Shown here: piece after piece, positions 10,448 through 19,078 of the stretch
How positions within the stretch are numbered: position 1 is the stretch's first letter
How the letters are laid out: each line of letters starts with the position of its first letter
Notes under the pieces: model-generated
What the model was told of the DNA's origin: nothing
Seen by the model: the letters and a program-made list of their open reading frames with translations, nothing else
Database searches by the model: none
Position numbers and translations under genes: made by a program
DNA from: Clostridiales bacterium
Lineage (GTDB): Bacteria > Bacillota > Clostridia > Christensenellales > Pumilibacteraceae
DNA: 64,000 bases
Reading direction: 5' to 3'
NCBI GenBank assembly: GCA_029055565.1
Contig: JAIDCZ010000009.1
Location: forward strand, 1 to 64,000

Positions 10448-10654
10448 ATGCGATTAAAAGAACTACGCAAACAACGTAATATTACTCAAGTCAAATTAGC
10501 TATGGACTTGAACATGAACCAAAACAGTATTAGTAGGTATGAAACCGGCGAGCATGAAGCGGACTACGCAACGCTGATTGCATTTGCAGATTACTTTAAC
10601 GTATCAATCGACTACTTGCTTGAACGCACAAATAATCCCAAACTAAACAAATAA
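10448..10654 (+). CDS. XRE-family transcriptional regulator
   Basis: 68 residues, almost entirely one helix-turn-helix domain of the Cro/C1 type: MRLKELRKQRNITQVKLA, then MNQNSISRYETGEHEADYATL as turn and recognition helix, then ADYFNVSIDYLLERTN. It should bind as a dimer to the palindromes just upstream and repress its own and the divergent promoter. The leader is short (about 17 nt) with agga as ribosome binding site. A strong terminator follows. Confidence 0.9.
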   Translation: MRLKELRKQRNITQVKLAMDLNMNQNSISRYETGEHEADYATLIAFADYFNVSIDYLLERTNNPKLNK

Positions 10655-10690
10655 CCCTTTGCAATTGAGACTGCAAAGGGTTTGTTTATA
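10653..10690 (+). terminator. Terminator of the XRE gene
   Basis: Stem aaccctttgca (10653-10663) pairs with tgcaaagggtt (10672-10682), then tgttta. It begins with the stop codon. Confidence 0.85.
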
Positions 10691-10741
10691 AAATATTGTT
10701 AAGACTGCAAAAAACTTCATTTTTCGTGTAAAGTTTTCTTG

Positions 10742-10767
10742 CCTACTTCTTTTCCAAAAGAAGTAGG
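10742..10767. repeat. Family E palindrome that encodes a gene end
   Basis: Perfect palindrome cctacttctttt-cc-aaaagaagtagg. On the minus strand it supplies the last seven codons (LLLLEKK) and the TAG stop of the gene at 10743. The same sequence, with related flanks (aaagttttcttg), is intergenic at 63309-63332, and a variant lies at 18923-18948. Confidence 0.85.
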
Positions 10768-12740
10768 TCGGCGTATAGCTTTAAAATATTCGGCAATTTT
10801 AAAATCTCGTCTTTATCGTTTTGGCGGTAGTCCTTTTTGTTTTCAGAGCCGGCACTCATAAGCTTTTCCAAAGCCTCAACGTCGTAATTTCCGATACGTG
10901 CGTACTTCATTCGCAGCTGGTCGCGCAACGCTCTGTTCCTTATCTCGTCCACCGGCAAATTCGTCCAGCCAAGCGTATACATATATCTGTTAAACCGCTC
11001 GGTAGTCAGCGCACATATTTCGTCGATATTGGCTTGCAGCTCGCCTTTAAAGTCGTACTCCGGATCGAGATACAGCGCAAACGGAATACTGCGTGTTGAT
11101 TGCAAACCCAAGCTTTGGCGTGTCTTTTCAAGATAGTCCACGCACTTGTCGGCATAGCCGAGCGCAAACAGTATATACCCGATAGACAGCGCCAGTTGAT
11201 CGGCGTTGTACTTGCAAAACGCTATCTGGTTGTACGAATAGGACAGCGAGCTTACAAACTGCTCCTTCGTTTCGCCGGCGTTCAAGTAATTGCGTTTGCC
11301 GTCCCAGTCGGTGTCCATTTTTGCATAGTGACACGCGAGCGCCAGCATGCCGAACTTCGACTCGGTAGGGTTCAACTGTCGGTAAGCACTCGCGTACGAC
11401 CCGAAGCCTTTAATTTCAAACTTCTGTTCCGTATCGTCGCGCTTGCGGAAAACGCGGTCCTTGCCCACAGTCCAATCGTACACGTTTATAAGATCGAGCT
11501 TATCTGCGTAATCCTCGGCATTCGTAGTCATGTGCAACAGCGGATAGCCGTTCGTTATTCCGAAGCGACGGCGCAGATATATACACACTTCGGTATTGAC
11601 TTTTTCATCACCCAACGCAACCACTACGTACGTGGGCGTACCTATTTGACTAAGCGCCGCAGTAAAGCTATCGTCGTTGACGTTCGCGTCGAAAAATCCG
11701 ATATTCAGCTCGCACTCACCGAAAAGTGCGGGGCACTCTTTTTTGAGTCGCGACTCCGTCGCTTTGGCGTTTTGGTCTATAACGTTGATTTCGGTTTGAA
11801 CGCCTTTTCCGAGATACCCCGACCATATAACCTTTTTCAGAATTTCGTAGCCTATTTTGCCGCAACCGACAAGCAGAACGTTTAGCTTGCCGTCCACCAC
11901 GCCGGCGTAAAGCGGATGATTGAACGTTAGGTCGTTTGCAATTATTTCTTCCTCGCGGAACAGTTGTATGGTTACGTTGTGCTTGGTGTTGTAAAACACA
12001 AGCTGCGGCATTTCGCCGGCGGAATAAATAAGCAAATCGACCTTTTCGTATGCGGCCTTGCAGTCCTTATACTTATCGTTTATGGCAAGCCCTTGGTCGA
12101 TATTGTTTTGCGCTTCCTTGTCCAACAAATAATAATGCCGCTTGTGCCTAAGATTGTGTTTAACGTCCTTAGCGCCTTGCTTGACGATAATGCCGCCCAG
12201 CTCCTCTATTCGCGACGTTAAGCTTTCGTCATAGTCCTTTTCCCCATCCAAAGCGAAAAGTATAAGCGCCTTGGCGTGCCTATCGCGTATAGATTTACAA
12301 ACAGCCAGCGAACGCTCGTTCACCGTCGAAAACACGTACGACTCCGCAAAGAGCGATTTTACCCAATACACAAATCGCCCGAACCCCTTAAAGAACGACA
12401 ACGTTGCGCCGGCTACGCTTATCGGGCCGATCACGTACAAAAACGTTACGTAAATGCCGTACGCATCGACCAATGACGATTTGTACTGCGCAATCACACC
12501 CAGCGTTTCGGTAAGGCTGGATTGCGTTATCATAACGCAAATCGTTTGAAACAGATTAACGCCGAACAAGTATTTGCCACCATCTATATTGCACGGCGAA
12601 ACTGCAATGAATATCGTTATAAAAAACCCTATCGACAGCGCACGAACGGCCAGCCTAAGCCTATGCCTAAACACAACCGCCAAAACTACCGATACCAATA
12701 GCGCAATCAACGACAATATTCCGCAAATAATCAAATTCAT
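10743..12740 (-). CDS. Membrane protein with two TrkA-like Rossmann domains and a RyR-like C-terminal domain
   Basis: 665 residues from ATG 12740 (aaggaag seven bases upstream). Three to four hydrophobic helices fill about residues 1-140 but show no K+ selectivity motif. Two nucleotide-binding Rossmann-like regions follow: one near residues 150-210 (YVFSTVNERSLAVCKS) and a clear one near 300 (LNVLLVGCGKIGYEIL), a tandem layout like RCK1-RCK2 gating rings. The tail contains ERFNRYMYTLGWTNLP and a segment with RNRALRDQLR...ARIG, which fits the bacterial RyR-domain pattern. It may sense a nucleotide at the membrane; the function is not known. Its last codons lie in a repeat palindrome that could also act as terminator. 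Confidence 0.75.
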   Translation of the reverse strand: MNLIICGILSLIALLVSVVLAVVFRHRLRLAVRALSIGFFITIFIAVSPCNIDGGKYLFGVNLFQTICVMITQSSLTETLGVIAQYKSSLVDAYGIYVTFLYVIGPISVAGATLSFFKGFGRFVYWVKSLFAESYVFSTVNERSLAVCKSIRDRHAKALILFALDGEKDYDESLTSRIEELGGIIVKQGAKDVKHNLRHKRHYYLLDKEAQNNIDQGLAINDKYKDCKAAYEKVDLLIYSAGEMPQLVFYNTKHNVTIQLFREEEIIANDLTFNHPLYAGVVDGKLNVLLVGCGKIGYEILKKVIWSGYLGKGVQTEINVIDQNAKATESRLKKECPALFGECELNIGFFDANVNDDSFTAALSQIGTPTYVVVALGDEKVNTEVCIYLRRRFGITNGYPLLHMTTNAEDYADKLDLINVYDWTVGKDRVFRKRDDTEQKFEIKGFGSYASAYRQLNPTESKFGMLALACHYAKMDTDWDGKRNYLNAGETKEQFVSSLSYSYNQIAFCKYNADQLALSIGYILFALGYADKCVDYLEKTRQSLGLQSTRSIPFALYLDPEYDFKGELQANIDEICALTTERFNRYMYTLGWTNLPVDEIRNRALRDQLRMKYARIGNYDVEALEKLMSAGSENKKDYRQNDKDEILKLPNILKLYADLLLLEKK

Positions 12741-12777
12741 AAGCTTCTTCCTTATAGCTAAAATCTTTATATACTCG

Positions 12778-12806
12778 ATTATACCATACGGATCGAAAAA
12801 AGTAAA
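12778..12806 (-). promoter_or_regulatory. Promoter of the Rossmann/RyR membrane protein
   Basis: Minus strand TTTACT (12806-12801), 17-bp spacer, TATAAT (12783-12778) preceded by TATGG. It lies 38 bp upstream of the ATG at 12740. Confidence 0.7.
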
Positions 12807-12813
12807 CAGCATT

Positions 12814-12855
12814 TTAAAAACGGCTACCGCAAAACCAATGCGGTAGCCGTTTGTG
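12814..12855 (-). terminator. Terminator of trxB
   Basis: A perfect 13-bp stem (aaacggctaccgc with gcggtagccgttt) with a 9-nt loop, flanked by T-runs on the minus strand. It ends the nrdD-trxB transcript. Confidence 0.85.
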
Positions 12856-12878
12856 TATTTAGTATAAAGTTTTCTCGC

Positions 12879-13775
12879 CTAAAAAAGCAACTCACTAAGC
12901 GCCGTTTGTACGGCAATGGCACCATCGGCCGCTGCGGTGGTAAGCTGGCGCACGGTCTTGGCTCGGCAATCGCCCGCGGCGTAAATTCCTTTCACGTTGG
13001 TTCGGCACTTTTCGTCAGCCGTTATATATCCGCTCTCGTCAAGCGCTATCGGCGCGAACACTCCGTTGTCCGGCTGTTGCCCTATCGCAACGAACATACC
13101 GTCAACGTCCAGCGTTTGCGGCGCGCCGTTTACGTCCAGCTTGAGTGCTGTCAACTCGTCGTCGCCAACAAGCTCGGTAACCTTGGCTTTGGTTATAAAC
13201 CGCACGTTGTTAAGCGCCTTTACGCGCTCGACCACGGTCGGCTCGGCGCGGAACTCGTTGCGGCGGTGAATTACGTACACCAACGACGCCACGCCCGCAA
13301 GATAGCTTGCCGCACTGAACGCGGCGTTACCCCCGCCCACGACCGCGACCGTTCTGTCCTTAAAGAACGCGCCGTCGCACAGCGCGCAGTAGCTTACGCC
13401 ACTGCCGATAAGCCTATCCTCGCCGACTACGCCCAGCCGTTTATGTTCACAGCCGGCGGCGATAACGACCGCTTTTGCGTCGTACTTGCCCTCGTCGGTG
13501 ACGACGGTGGTATAGCCGTTTTGAGGTATGATTTTTTGGACGGTTTCGCACTTGAACTCCGCTCCCGCCCTTTCCGCTTGATCGAACAGATCGGAGGCGA
13601 ACTGCGCGCCCGAAATGCTGACGATTCCGGGGTAGTTTTCCACCGTCGGCGCGTCGACGATTTGCCCGCCAAACGCTTCGCGCTCTATAACGAGCGTGGA
13701 CTTATTCGCTCTGCAAGCATAAACGGCGGAGCTAAGGCCCGCCGTTCCGCCGCCGATTATAATAAAATCGTACAT
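12879..13775 (-). CDS. trxB: Thioredoxin reductase
   Basis: 298 residues, typical for low-Mr thioredoxin reductase. It moves electrons from NADPH through FAD and a CxxC pair to thioredoxin-like proteins. The FAD-binding GGGTAG is at 8-13, the redox pair CALC at 130-133, the NADPH-binding GGGNAA near 147, and the second FAD motif YAAGDCR near the end. It lies 28 bp after nrdD on the same strand, and NrdD carries its own redoxin domain, so the likely electron acceptor is that domain or a free thioredoxin. No thioredoxin gene adjoins it. Confidence 0.95.
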   Translation of the reverse strand: MYDFIIIGGGTAGLSSAVYACRANKSTLVIEREAFGGQIVDAPTVENYPGIVSISGAQFASDLFDQAERAGAEFKCETVQKIIPQNGYTTVVTDEGKYDAKAVVIAAGCEHKRLGVVGEDRLIGSGVSYCALCDGAFFKDRTVAVVGGGNAAFSAASYLAGVASLVYVIHRRNEFRAEPTVVERVKALNNVRFITKAKVTELVGDDELTALKLDVNGAPQTLDVDGMFVAIGQQPDNGVFAPIALDESGYITADEKCRTNVKGIYAAGDCRAKTVRQLTTAAADGAIAVQTALSELLF

Positions 13776-13803
13776 TGGTTTTAATCCTTATAATAGTATC
13801 GAA

Positions 13804-16170
13804 TTAGTTCTTGTTCAAGAATTTACGGATTTCGGCAACGCCCGAATACTTGACGGTTTCGGTGCCGTTGGTGACTACCAAGGTAGGCGCTTGCTTAATG
13901 CCGTACTTTTTGGCGCTGTCGGGCTGAACGGTTGCGTCCACTATATCCACCGCAATGCCGGCGTCCTTGAGCATGGGTATTGCCACCTTGCAGTTAGGGC
14001 AAGTCGGGGTGGTAAACAGCTCGTAATGCAATTCGCCGGTAATTTCGGACTGCGCGGCGACCTCGGTCTTGGCAACGCAATGGCCGGTGTGCGGCGTGGC
14101 GTACTTCATGGTGTTGTACGTTCTGCGGTCCTTAAACTCTTGCGCCTTGCCGTCGTTCCAGTTCTGCACCGGCCGGTAGTAACCGGTTATGCGGCTGTTG
14201 ACCTCGGTCTTTGCGCCGCACTTGGGGCAAGTATAAACCTCGCCGGCAATGTAGCCGTGGTTGCGGCATACCGAATACGTGGGCGAAAGCGTAAAGTACG
14301 GAAGCTTGTAGTTGGAAGCGATTGTGCGCACCAGCTTGGCCGCGGCCTTCCAGTCTGGAAGCTTTTCGCCGAGGAAGGTGTGGAAAACGGTGCCGGAGGT
14401 GTACAGCGTTTGCAGTTCGTCTTGAACGTCAAGTGCGCTGAACACGTCCTCGGTGTAGCCTACGGGCAAGTGCGAGCTGTTGGTGTAATACGGCGTGCCT
14501 TCCTCGTTGGCGGTGATAATGTCGGGATAGCGTTCCTTGTCGTGCTTGGCAAGGCGGTAGGTCGTGGACTCCGCCGGCGTTGCTTCAAGGTTGTACAAAT
14601 CTCCGTACTGTTCTTGGTAAATAACGAGGCGCTCGCGCATGTGGTTAAGCACGTCCCTAGCAAACTGCTGTACGCGCGCGTCGGTAAGGTCGGCTTTCAG
14701 CCACTTGGCGTTGAGTCCGGCCTCGTTCATACCCACGAGACCGATAGTGGAGAAGTGGTTGTTGAACGTGCCGAGGTAGCGGCGGGTGTACGGATACAAG
14801 CCCTCGTCCATAAGCTTGGTTATTATGTCGCGCTTAATCTTGAGCGAACGCGCCGAAATATCCATCAGCTTGTCCAGCCGCGTATAGAAGTCGGCCTCGT
14901 CGGTTGCGAGGTACGCAATGCGCGGCATGTTGATAGTAACAACGCCCACCGAACCGGTGCTTTCGCCACTGCCGAAGAATCCGCCCGACTTTTTGCGCAG
15001 CTCGCGAAGATCGAGGCGCAAGCGGCAGCACATACTGCGTATGTCCGACGGCTCCATGTCGGAGTTGATGTAGTTGCTGAAGTACGGCGTGCCGTACTTG
15101 GCGGCCATCTCGAACAACAGCTTGTTGTTTTCGGTTTCCGACCAGTCGAAGTCACGGGTAATGGAATACGTGGGTATAGGGTACTGGAAGCCGCGGCCGT
15201 TGGCGTCGCCCTCGATCATAATCTCGATAAACGCCTTGTTCACCATATCCATTTCGCGCTTGCAGTCCTTGTACTTAAAGTCCATGGGCTTGCCGCCGAC
15301 TATGGCTTGCTGTTCGGCAAGGTCGGGCGGGCACGTCCAGTCCAGCGTGATATTGCTGAACGGCGCTTGCGTGCCCCAGCGCGACGGCGTGTTCACGCCG
15401 AATATAAACGACTCGATGCACTTTTTAACCTCGCCGTAAGTGAGGTTGTCCACCTTGACGAAGGGTGCAAGGTAGGTGTCGAAGGACGAGAACGCTTGCG
15501 CGCCCGCCCATTCATTCTGCATAATGCCGAGGAAGTTGACCATCTGGTTGCACAGCGTTGCCAAGTGGCTGGCCGGCGACGAGCTGATTTTGCCGGGGAG
15601 TCCGCCCAAACCCTCTTGAATAAGCTGGCGCAACGACCAGCCAGCGCAGTAACCGGTGAGCATGGACATATCGTGAATGTGTATGTCCGCACTGCGGTGC
15701 GCGTTGGCTATTTCCTCGTCGTAAATTTCCGACAGCCAGTAGTTGGCGGTTATCGCGCCCGAGTTGGACAGAATAAGTCCGCCTACCGAATAGGTAACAG
15801 TGGAGTTCTCCTTAACGCGCCAGTCGGTCGATTTGACGTAGCTGTTTACAAGATCCTTGTAGTCAAGGATTGTCGATTTCATATTGCGAATTTTTTCTCG
15901 CTGTTTGCGGTAAAGAATGTACGACTTGGCAACGTCGGCATAGCCGGCTTGAATAAGCACTTGCTCCACGCTGTCCTGAATATCCTCGACGGCAACCTTT
16001 CCGTTCTTGACCTTACCCGAAAAATCCGCCGTAACGCGCAGTGCAATAAGATCTATAACGTCGTCGTTATACTCCTTGCCTACCGCCTCGAACGCCTTGC
16101 GTATAGCCTGACTGACCTTAGTAATGTCAAATCCGGTGAGCTTTCCGTCTCTCTTGACTACTTTGTACAT
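13804..16170 (-). CDS. nrdD: Anaerobic ribonucleoside-triphosphate reductase with C-terminal glutaredoxin-like domain
   Basis: 788 residues. Class III glycyl-radical enzyme that reduces NTPs to dNTPs without oxygen. The start at 16170 (MYKVVKRDGK) has ggaggt four bases upstream. An N-terminal ATP-cone (about 1-95) gives allosteric control. The core is followed by a zinc site (CRNHG, CPKCG) and the glycyl-radical segment RITGYYRPVQNWNDG (Gly663). Residues ~709-788 form a glutaredoxin/NrdH-like domain with CPNC at 724-727. Formate-dependent class III enzymes lack this; fusion to a redoxin and adjacency to trxB suggest a thioredoxin-type reductant. The activase gene nrdG is not next to it. Two NrdR-box-like sites lie upstream. 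Confidence 0.96.
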   Translation of the reverse strand: MYKVVKRDGKLTGFDITKVSQAIRKAFEAVGKEYNDDVIDLIALRVTADFSGKVKNGKVAVEDIQDSVEQVLIQAGYADVAKSYILYRKQREKIRNMKSTILDYKDLVNSYVKSTDWRVKENSTVTYSVGGLILSNSGAITANYWLSEIYDEEIANAHRSADIHIHDMSMLTGYCAGWSLRQLIQEGLGGLPGKISSSPASHLATLCNQMVNFLGIMQNEWAGAQAFSSFDTYLAPFVKVDNLTYGEVKKCIESFIFGVNTPSRWGTQAPFSNITLDWTCPPDLAEQQAIVGGKPMDFKYKDCKREMDMVNKAFIEIMIEGDANGRGFQYPIPTYSITRDFDWSETENNKLLFEMAAKYGTPYFSNYINSDMEPSDIRSMCCRLRLDLRELRKKSGGFFGSGESTGSVGVVTINMPRIAYLATDEADFYTRLDKLMDISARSLKIKRDIITKLMDEGLYPYTRRYLGTFNNHFSTIGLVGMNEAGLNAKWLKADLTDARVQQFARDVLNHMRERLVIYQEQYGDLYNLEATPAESTTYRLAKHDKERYPDIITANEEGTPYYTNSSHLPVGYTEDVFSALDVQDELQTLYTSGTVFHTFLGEKLPDWKAAAKLVRTIASNYKLPYFTLSPTYSVCRNHGYIAGEVYTCPKCGAKTEVNSRITGYYRPVQNWNDGKAQEFKDRRTYNTMKYATPHTGHCVAKTEVAAQSEITGELHYELFTTPTCPNCKVAIPMLKDAGIAVDIVDATVQPDSAKKYGIKQAPTLVVTNGTETVKYSGVAEIRKFLNKN

Positions 16171-16329
16171 GTTTACCTCCAAGTGTATGTAAAAGTCCGT
16201 ATAGACTTAAATTATAACCGTTTTTCCCGCTTTAAAACGCGCCGACGCCGGCGCGAAAACGGTGCTCCCGCAAAAAGCGGAGAACTCGTCCATTATAACA
16301 CTATGCTCTCGCCTTTGTCAATAGATTTA

Positions 16330-16387
16330 CCACAATATATTGTGGTTTTAAAAATTTTTTTGACACAAGATACACAATATATTGAAT
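16330..16387 (-). promoter_or_regulatory. Two NrdR-box-like sites upstream of nrdD
   Basis: ccacaatatattgtgg (16330-16345, perfect palindrome) and acacaatatattgaat (16372-16387) match the established NrdR box pattern acaCwATATwTwGtgt. Their cores are 42 bp apart, four helical turns, so both face the same side of the DNA. They should mediate dNTP-responsive repression of nrdD-trxB. Confidence 0.85.
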
Positions 16388-16530
16388 AATAATTATTATT
16401 TACTATCAACACCCGCCTAAACTATCGGTACTGAATTATAGGTACATAACGTACTGTTTATAGGTATATAACAGACAAAAAGACAGCAATGTTAACATTA
16501 CTGCGGTTCGCCTTTTTTTGCACATATTTA

Positions 16531-16687
16531 TGCGGCTACGCCTAGATTTCTCCACTACGCGCTAACGCGCTTCGGTCGAAATGATGGGTAATAGAGCCGA
16601 ACATGTTGTTATCTAATTTCGTTAATAACAAGCCTATATTCCCATCATCCCGAGCGCAGTCGAGGGATCTAGGCGAACCGCCGCATA
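16531..16687. repeat. Family B inverted-repeat element, copy 1
   Basis: Ends tgcggctacgcctagat and atctaggcgaaccgccgca are inverted; inside them aaatgatggg faces cccatcat. It has no ORF and no strong similarity to genes. With the NrdR boxes it is the main content of the gap 16171-16708; the rest is A+T-rich with nothing recognisable. Confidence 0.85.
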
Positions 16688-16708
16688 CATTTAAAGATAC
16701 TTCAAATG

Positions 16709-17323
16709 TTAATCCCGAGTATATAACAATTCCTTATTAGTAAAAATCATTTCTACGTTTTTGTTGTTTTTATACTTTCCGATTTTGTTTGCTTTAATAT
16801 CTTTTAAATAGCGTTCGGCCAAATGCAAATAAGACAGCAACCGCCGTTTGCCGTATTGAACGTAAACACAGTCGTCTTGAACGAAAGCACAATAACACTC
16901 CAATAAATCTTGCTCCTCTACGTCATAATAGAACTTGTCGTTTACGTAAGTCTTTTGTAATACTATATCTGTTTTTACAATAAATCCGTCATGGACTTTT
17001 AGCGTTATTACGTAATTCTTCCTATCAGCAGTCAATTTATCTTTCAGAACGGTGCAAGCCAGTAATTCGTCGAAAGTATCCGACAAATCGTTTTGACATG
17101 AAATATCGTATATTATTCTTTTAGCCGTCTTTTTATCAAGCTCATAATTGGCGGTATCGTGGAACAACGCAATAAACTTGTCGGGCATACCAATCAAATT
17201 TTTAGAGTTATCCCATAATTCGACTATTGCACCGACAAGCTTCTCCTTGATTTCGTTGTTATCTAAAGCATCAAGATTATAGTTATCCAAAACAAAAGCA
17301 ACGTCTTGATAGCTCGTTTTCAT
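16709..17323 (-). CDS. Uncharacterised A+T-rich protein
   Basis: 204 residues from the ATG at 17323, preceded by ggaggcgaat. The protein is soluble, acidic in its first two thirds and basic near the C-terminus (KDIKANKIGKYKNNKN). The segment FIALFHDTANYELDKKTAKR is the most distinctive part. I recognise no domain. The codon use is A+T-rich, unlike the housekeeping genes on both sides, and family B repeats flank it on both sides (16531-16687 and 17394-17524), so it sits on a small repeat-bounded island that may have been acquired. Confidence 0.65.
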   Translation of the reverse strand: MKTSYQDVAFVLDNYNLDALDNNEIKEKLVGAIVELWDNSKNLIGMPDKFIALFHDTANYELDKKTAKRIIYDISCQNDLSDTFDELLACTVLKDKLTADRKNYVITLKVHDGFIVKTDIVLQKTYVNDKFYYDVEEQDLLECYCAFVQDDCVYVQYGKRRLLSYLHLAERYLKDIKANKIGKYKNNKNVEMIFTNKELLYTRD

Positions 17324-17393
17324 ATTCGCCTCCGATGTTTATAGCTTACCATATCCCTTACCGAAAGTCAACTGTGACTATCGGAACACAAAA

Positions 17394-17524
17394 ATGCGGC
17401 TTCGCCTAGACCCCTCCGCTACGGTCGGGGTGATGGGAATAAAAACCATACTATTCTATATAGAATCGAACAGTCGATATCCACATCATTCCGAGCAACG
17501 TCGAGGAATCTAGGCGAACCGCCA
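17394..17524. repeat. Family B inverted-repeat element, copy 2
   Basis: Ends atgcggcttcgcctaga and tctaggcgaaccgcc, with an internal ctattctatatagaat palindrome. It is shorter than copy 1 and lies between the orphan gene and the tuf terminator. Confidence 0.85.
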
Positions 17525-17562
17525 CAAAACGATAAAGCCACTTAACGTTCCATTTCACGCAC

Positions 17563-17598
17563 AAAAAAACGGCGTTCGTGTGAACACCGTTTTCTTTG
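17563..17598 (-). terminator. Terminator of tuf
   Basis: Stem aaaacggcgttc (17566-17577) pairs with gaacaccgtttt (17582-17593), with one G-T pair; on the minus strand it is followed by a T-run. It lies about 20 bp after the tuf stop. Confidence 0.85.
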
Positions 17599-17615
17599 TT
17601 TAACTTTAATTCAAC

Positions 17616-18818
17616 TTATTTTATAATCTCGGTGATAACGCCCGAGCCAACGGTTCTGCCGCCTTCGCGGATAGCGAAGCGCAAGCCCTTTTCGGCAGCG
17701 ATCGGGTGGATAAGCGTAACGGTCATAGTTACGTTGTCGCCGGGGGTAACCATTTCTACGCCCTTCGGAAGCTCGACCAAACCGGTAACGTCGGTCGTGC
17801 GGAAGTAGAACTGCGGACGATAGCCGTTGAAGAACGGAGTGTGGCGGCCGCCTTCCTCTTTCTTAAGAACGTACACCTCAGCCTTGAACTCGGTATGAGG
17901 GGTAATGGAGCCGGGTTTGGCGATAACTTGTCCGCGCTCGATGTCCTTGCGGTCTACGCCACGGAGAAGGATACCCGCGTTGTCGCCGCTTTGCGCGGTG
18001 TCAAGCATCTTGCGGAACATTTCGATACCGGTAACGGTGGACGAACGAGTCGCTTTGATACCTACGATTTCTACGGGGTCGCCCATTTTGATAACGCCGC
18101 GCTCTACACGACCGGTAGCAACGGTGCCACGGCCGGTAATCGTGAAGATGTCCTCAACGGGCATAAGGAAGGGCTTGTCAACGTCGCGTTCCGGAGTGGG
18201 AATGTACGCGTCAACAGCGTCCATAAGCTTCATGATGCATTCGCAAGCGGGATCGTCGGCTTTGCCGCTCTGCGCCGCTTCCAAAGCCTTGAGAGCCGAG
18301 CCGGGGATAACGGGAGCGCCGTCGCCGTCGAAGCCGTAGTTGGAAAGAAGTTCGCGAACTTCCATCTCAACAAGCTCGAGCATTTCGGGATCGTCCACTT
18401 GATCGGTCTTGTTCATGAAAACGACGATCTTGGGAACGCCGACCTGACGCGCAAGAACGATGTGCTCGCGGGTCTGAGGCATAACGCCGTCGGTAGCCGC
18501 AACAACGAGAATTGCGCCGTCCATCTGCGCCGCGCCGGTAATCATGTTTTTAACGTAGTCAGCGTGCCCCGGGCAGTCAACGTGAGCGTAGTGACGGTTG
18601 GCCGTCTGGTACTCAACGTGCGAGGTGTTGATGGTGATACCACGAGCTTTCTCTTCCGGTGCTTTATCGATCTGGTCGTAGCGCATCTGCTCCGCCAAAC
18701 CTTTGGCTGCAAGCACCATCGTGATAGCTGCGGTCAAAGTGGTTTTGCCGTGGTCAACGTGGCCGATTGTGCCGATGTTTACGTGCGGCTTGCTTCTATC
18801 GAATTTTGCCTTTGCCAT
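17616..18818 (-). CDS. tuf: Elongation factor Tu
   Basis: 400 residues from the ATG at 18818 ([12 protein letters not shown]; ggagga upstream); the longer frame to 18890 is excluded because the promoter overlaps it. EF-Tu delivers aminoacyl-tRNA to the ribosome as a GTP complex. GTPase motifs: GHVDHGKTT (G1), DCPGHADY (G3), NKTDQ (G4, with Thr in place of the usual Cys) and SALKA (G5); domains 2 and 3 are complete. It is last in the str gene order rpsL-rpsG-fusA-tuf, but a palindrome and a repeat separate it from fusA and it has its own consensus promoter. Confidence 0.98.
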   Translation of the reverse strand: MAKAKFDRSKPHVNIGTIGHVDHGKTTLTAAITMVLAAKGLAEQMRYDQIDKAPEEKARGITINTSHVEYQTANRHYAHVDCPGHADYVKNMITGAAQMDGAILVVAATDGVMPQTREHIVLARQVGVPKIVVFMNKTDQVDDPEMLELVEMEVRELLSNYGFDGDGAPVIPGSALKALEAAQSGKADDPACECIMKLMDAVDAYIPTPERDVDKPFLMPVEDIFTITGRGTVATGRVERGVIKMGDPVEIVGIKATRSSTVTGIEMFRKMLDTAQSGDNAGILLRGVDRKDIERGQVIAKPGSITPHTEFKAEVYVLKKEEGGRHTPFFNGYRPQFYFRTTDVTGLVELPKGVEMVTPGDNVTMTVTLIHPIAAEKGLRFAIREGGRTVGSGVITEIIK

Positions 18819-18861
18819 ATTATTATGGTCCTCCAAAAAAATTTCTTTTTTAGTTTGTTTT

Positions 18862-18890
18862 ATTATACCACGCCTTTTGAAAAACTTCAA
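18862..18890 (-). promoter_or_regulatory. tuf promoter
   Basis: Minus strand TTGAAG (18890-18885), 17-bp spacer, TATAAT (18867-18862) preceded by CGTGG. This allows tuf to be transcribed separately from the rest of the str operon. Confidence 0.8.
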
Positions 18891-18922
18891 CCGTTTTAAC
18901 GTGGATTTTTAAAAAGATTTCC

Positions 18923-18948
18923 CCCACTTCTTTTGGAAAAGAAGTGGG
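18923..18948. repeat. Family E palindrome, variant copy
   Basis: cccacttctttt-gg-aaaagaagtggg, a 12-bp perfect stem. On the minus strand it is followed by ggaaatctttttaaaaa, so it may end the rpsL-rpsG-fusA transcript ahead of the tuf promoter. Confidence 0.7.
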
Positions 18949-18981
18949 CAAACCTCTATGTTGATAACTGTCAGCGAAATT

Positions 18982-19072
18982 CTTTTGTCATTCCGAGCGG
19001 AGCGATGAATCTCATCATTTTTTATACGGTTGAGATTCTTCACCGCGCTTCGCTTGTTCAGAATGACAAAAG
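18982..19072. repeat. Family C interspersed repeat, copy 2
   Basis: cttttgtcattccgagcgg and gttcagaatgacaaaag form inverted outer ends around the gaatctcatc/ggttgagattc arms. It lies directly after the fusA stop. Confidence 0.8.
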
Positions 19073-19078
19073 TTTAGA

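Noticed and set aside
16360..16400. Plus-strand promoter TTGACA near 16360
   Set aside because: There is no plus-strand gene downstream before 30703, and the -10 match is poor; it overlaps the NrdR boxes by chance.
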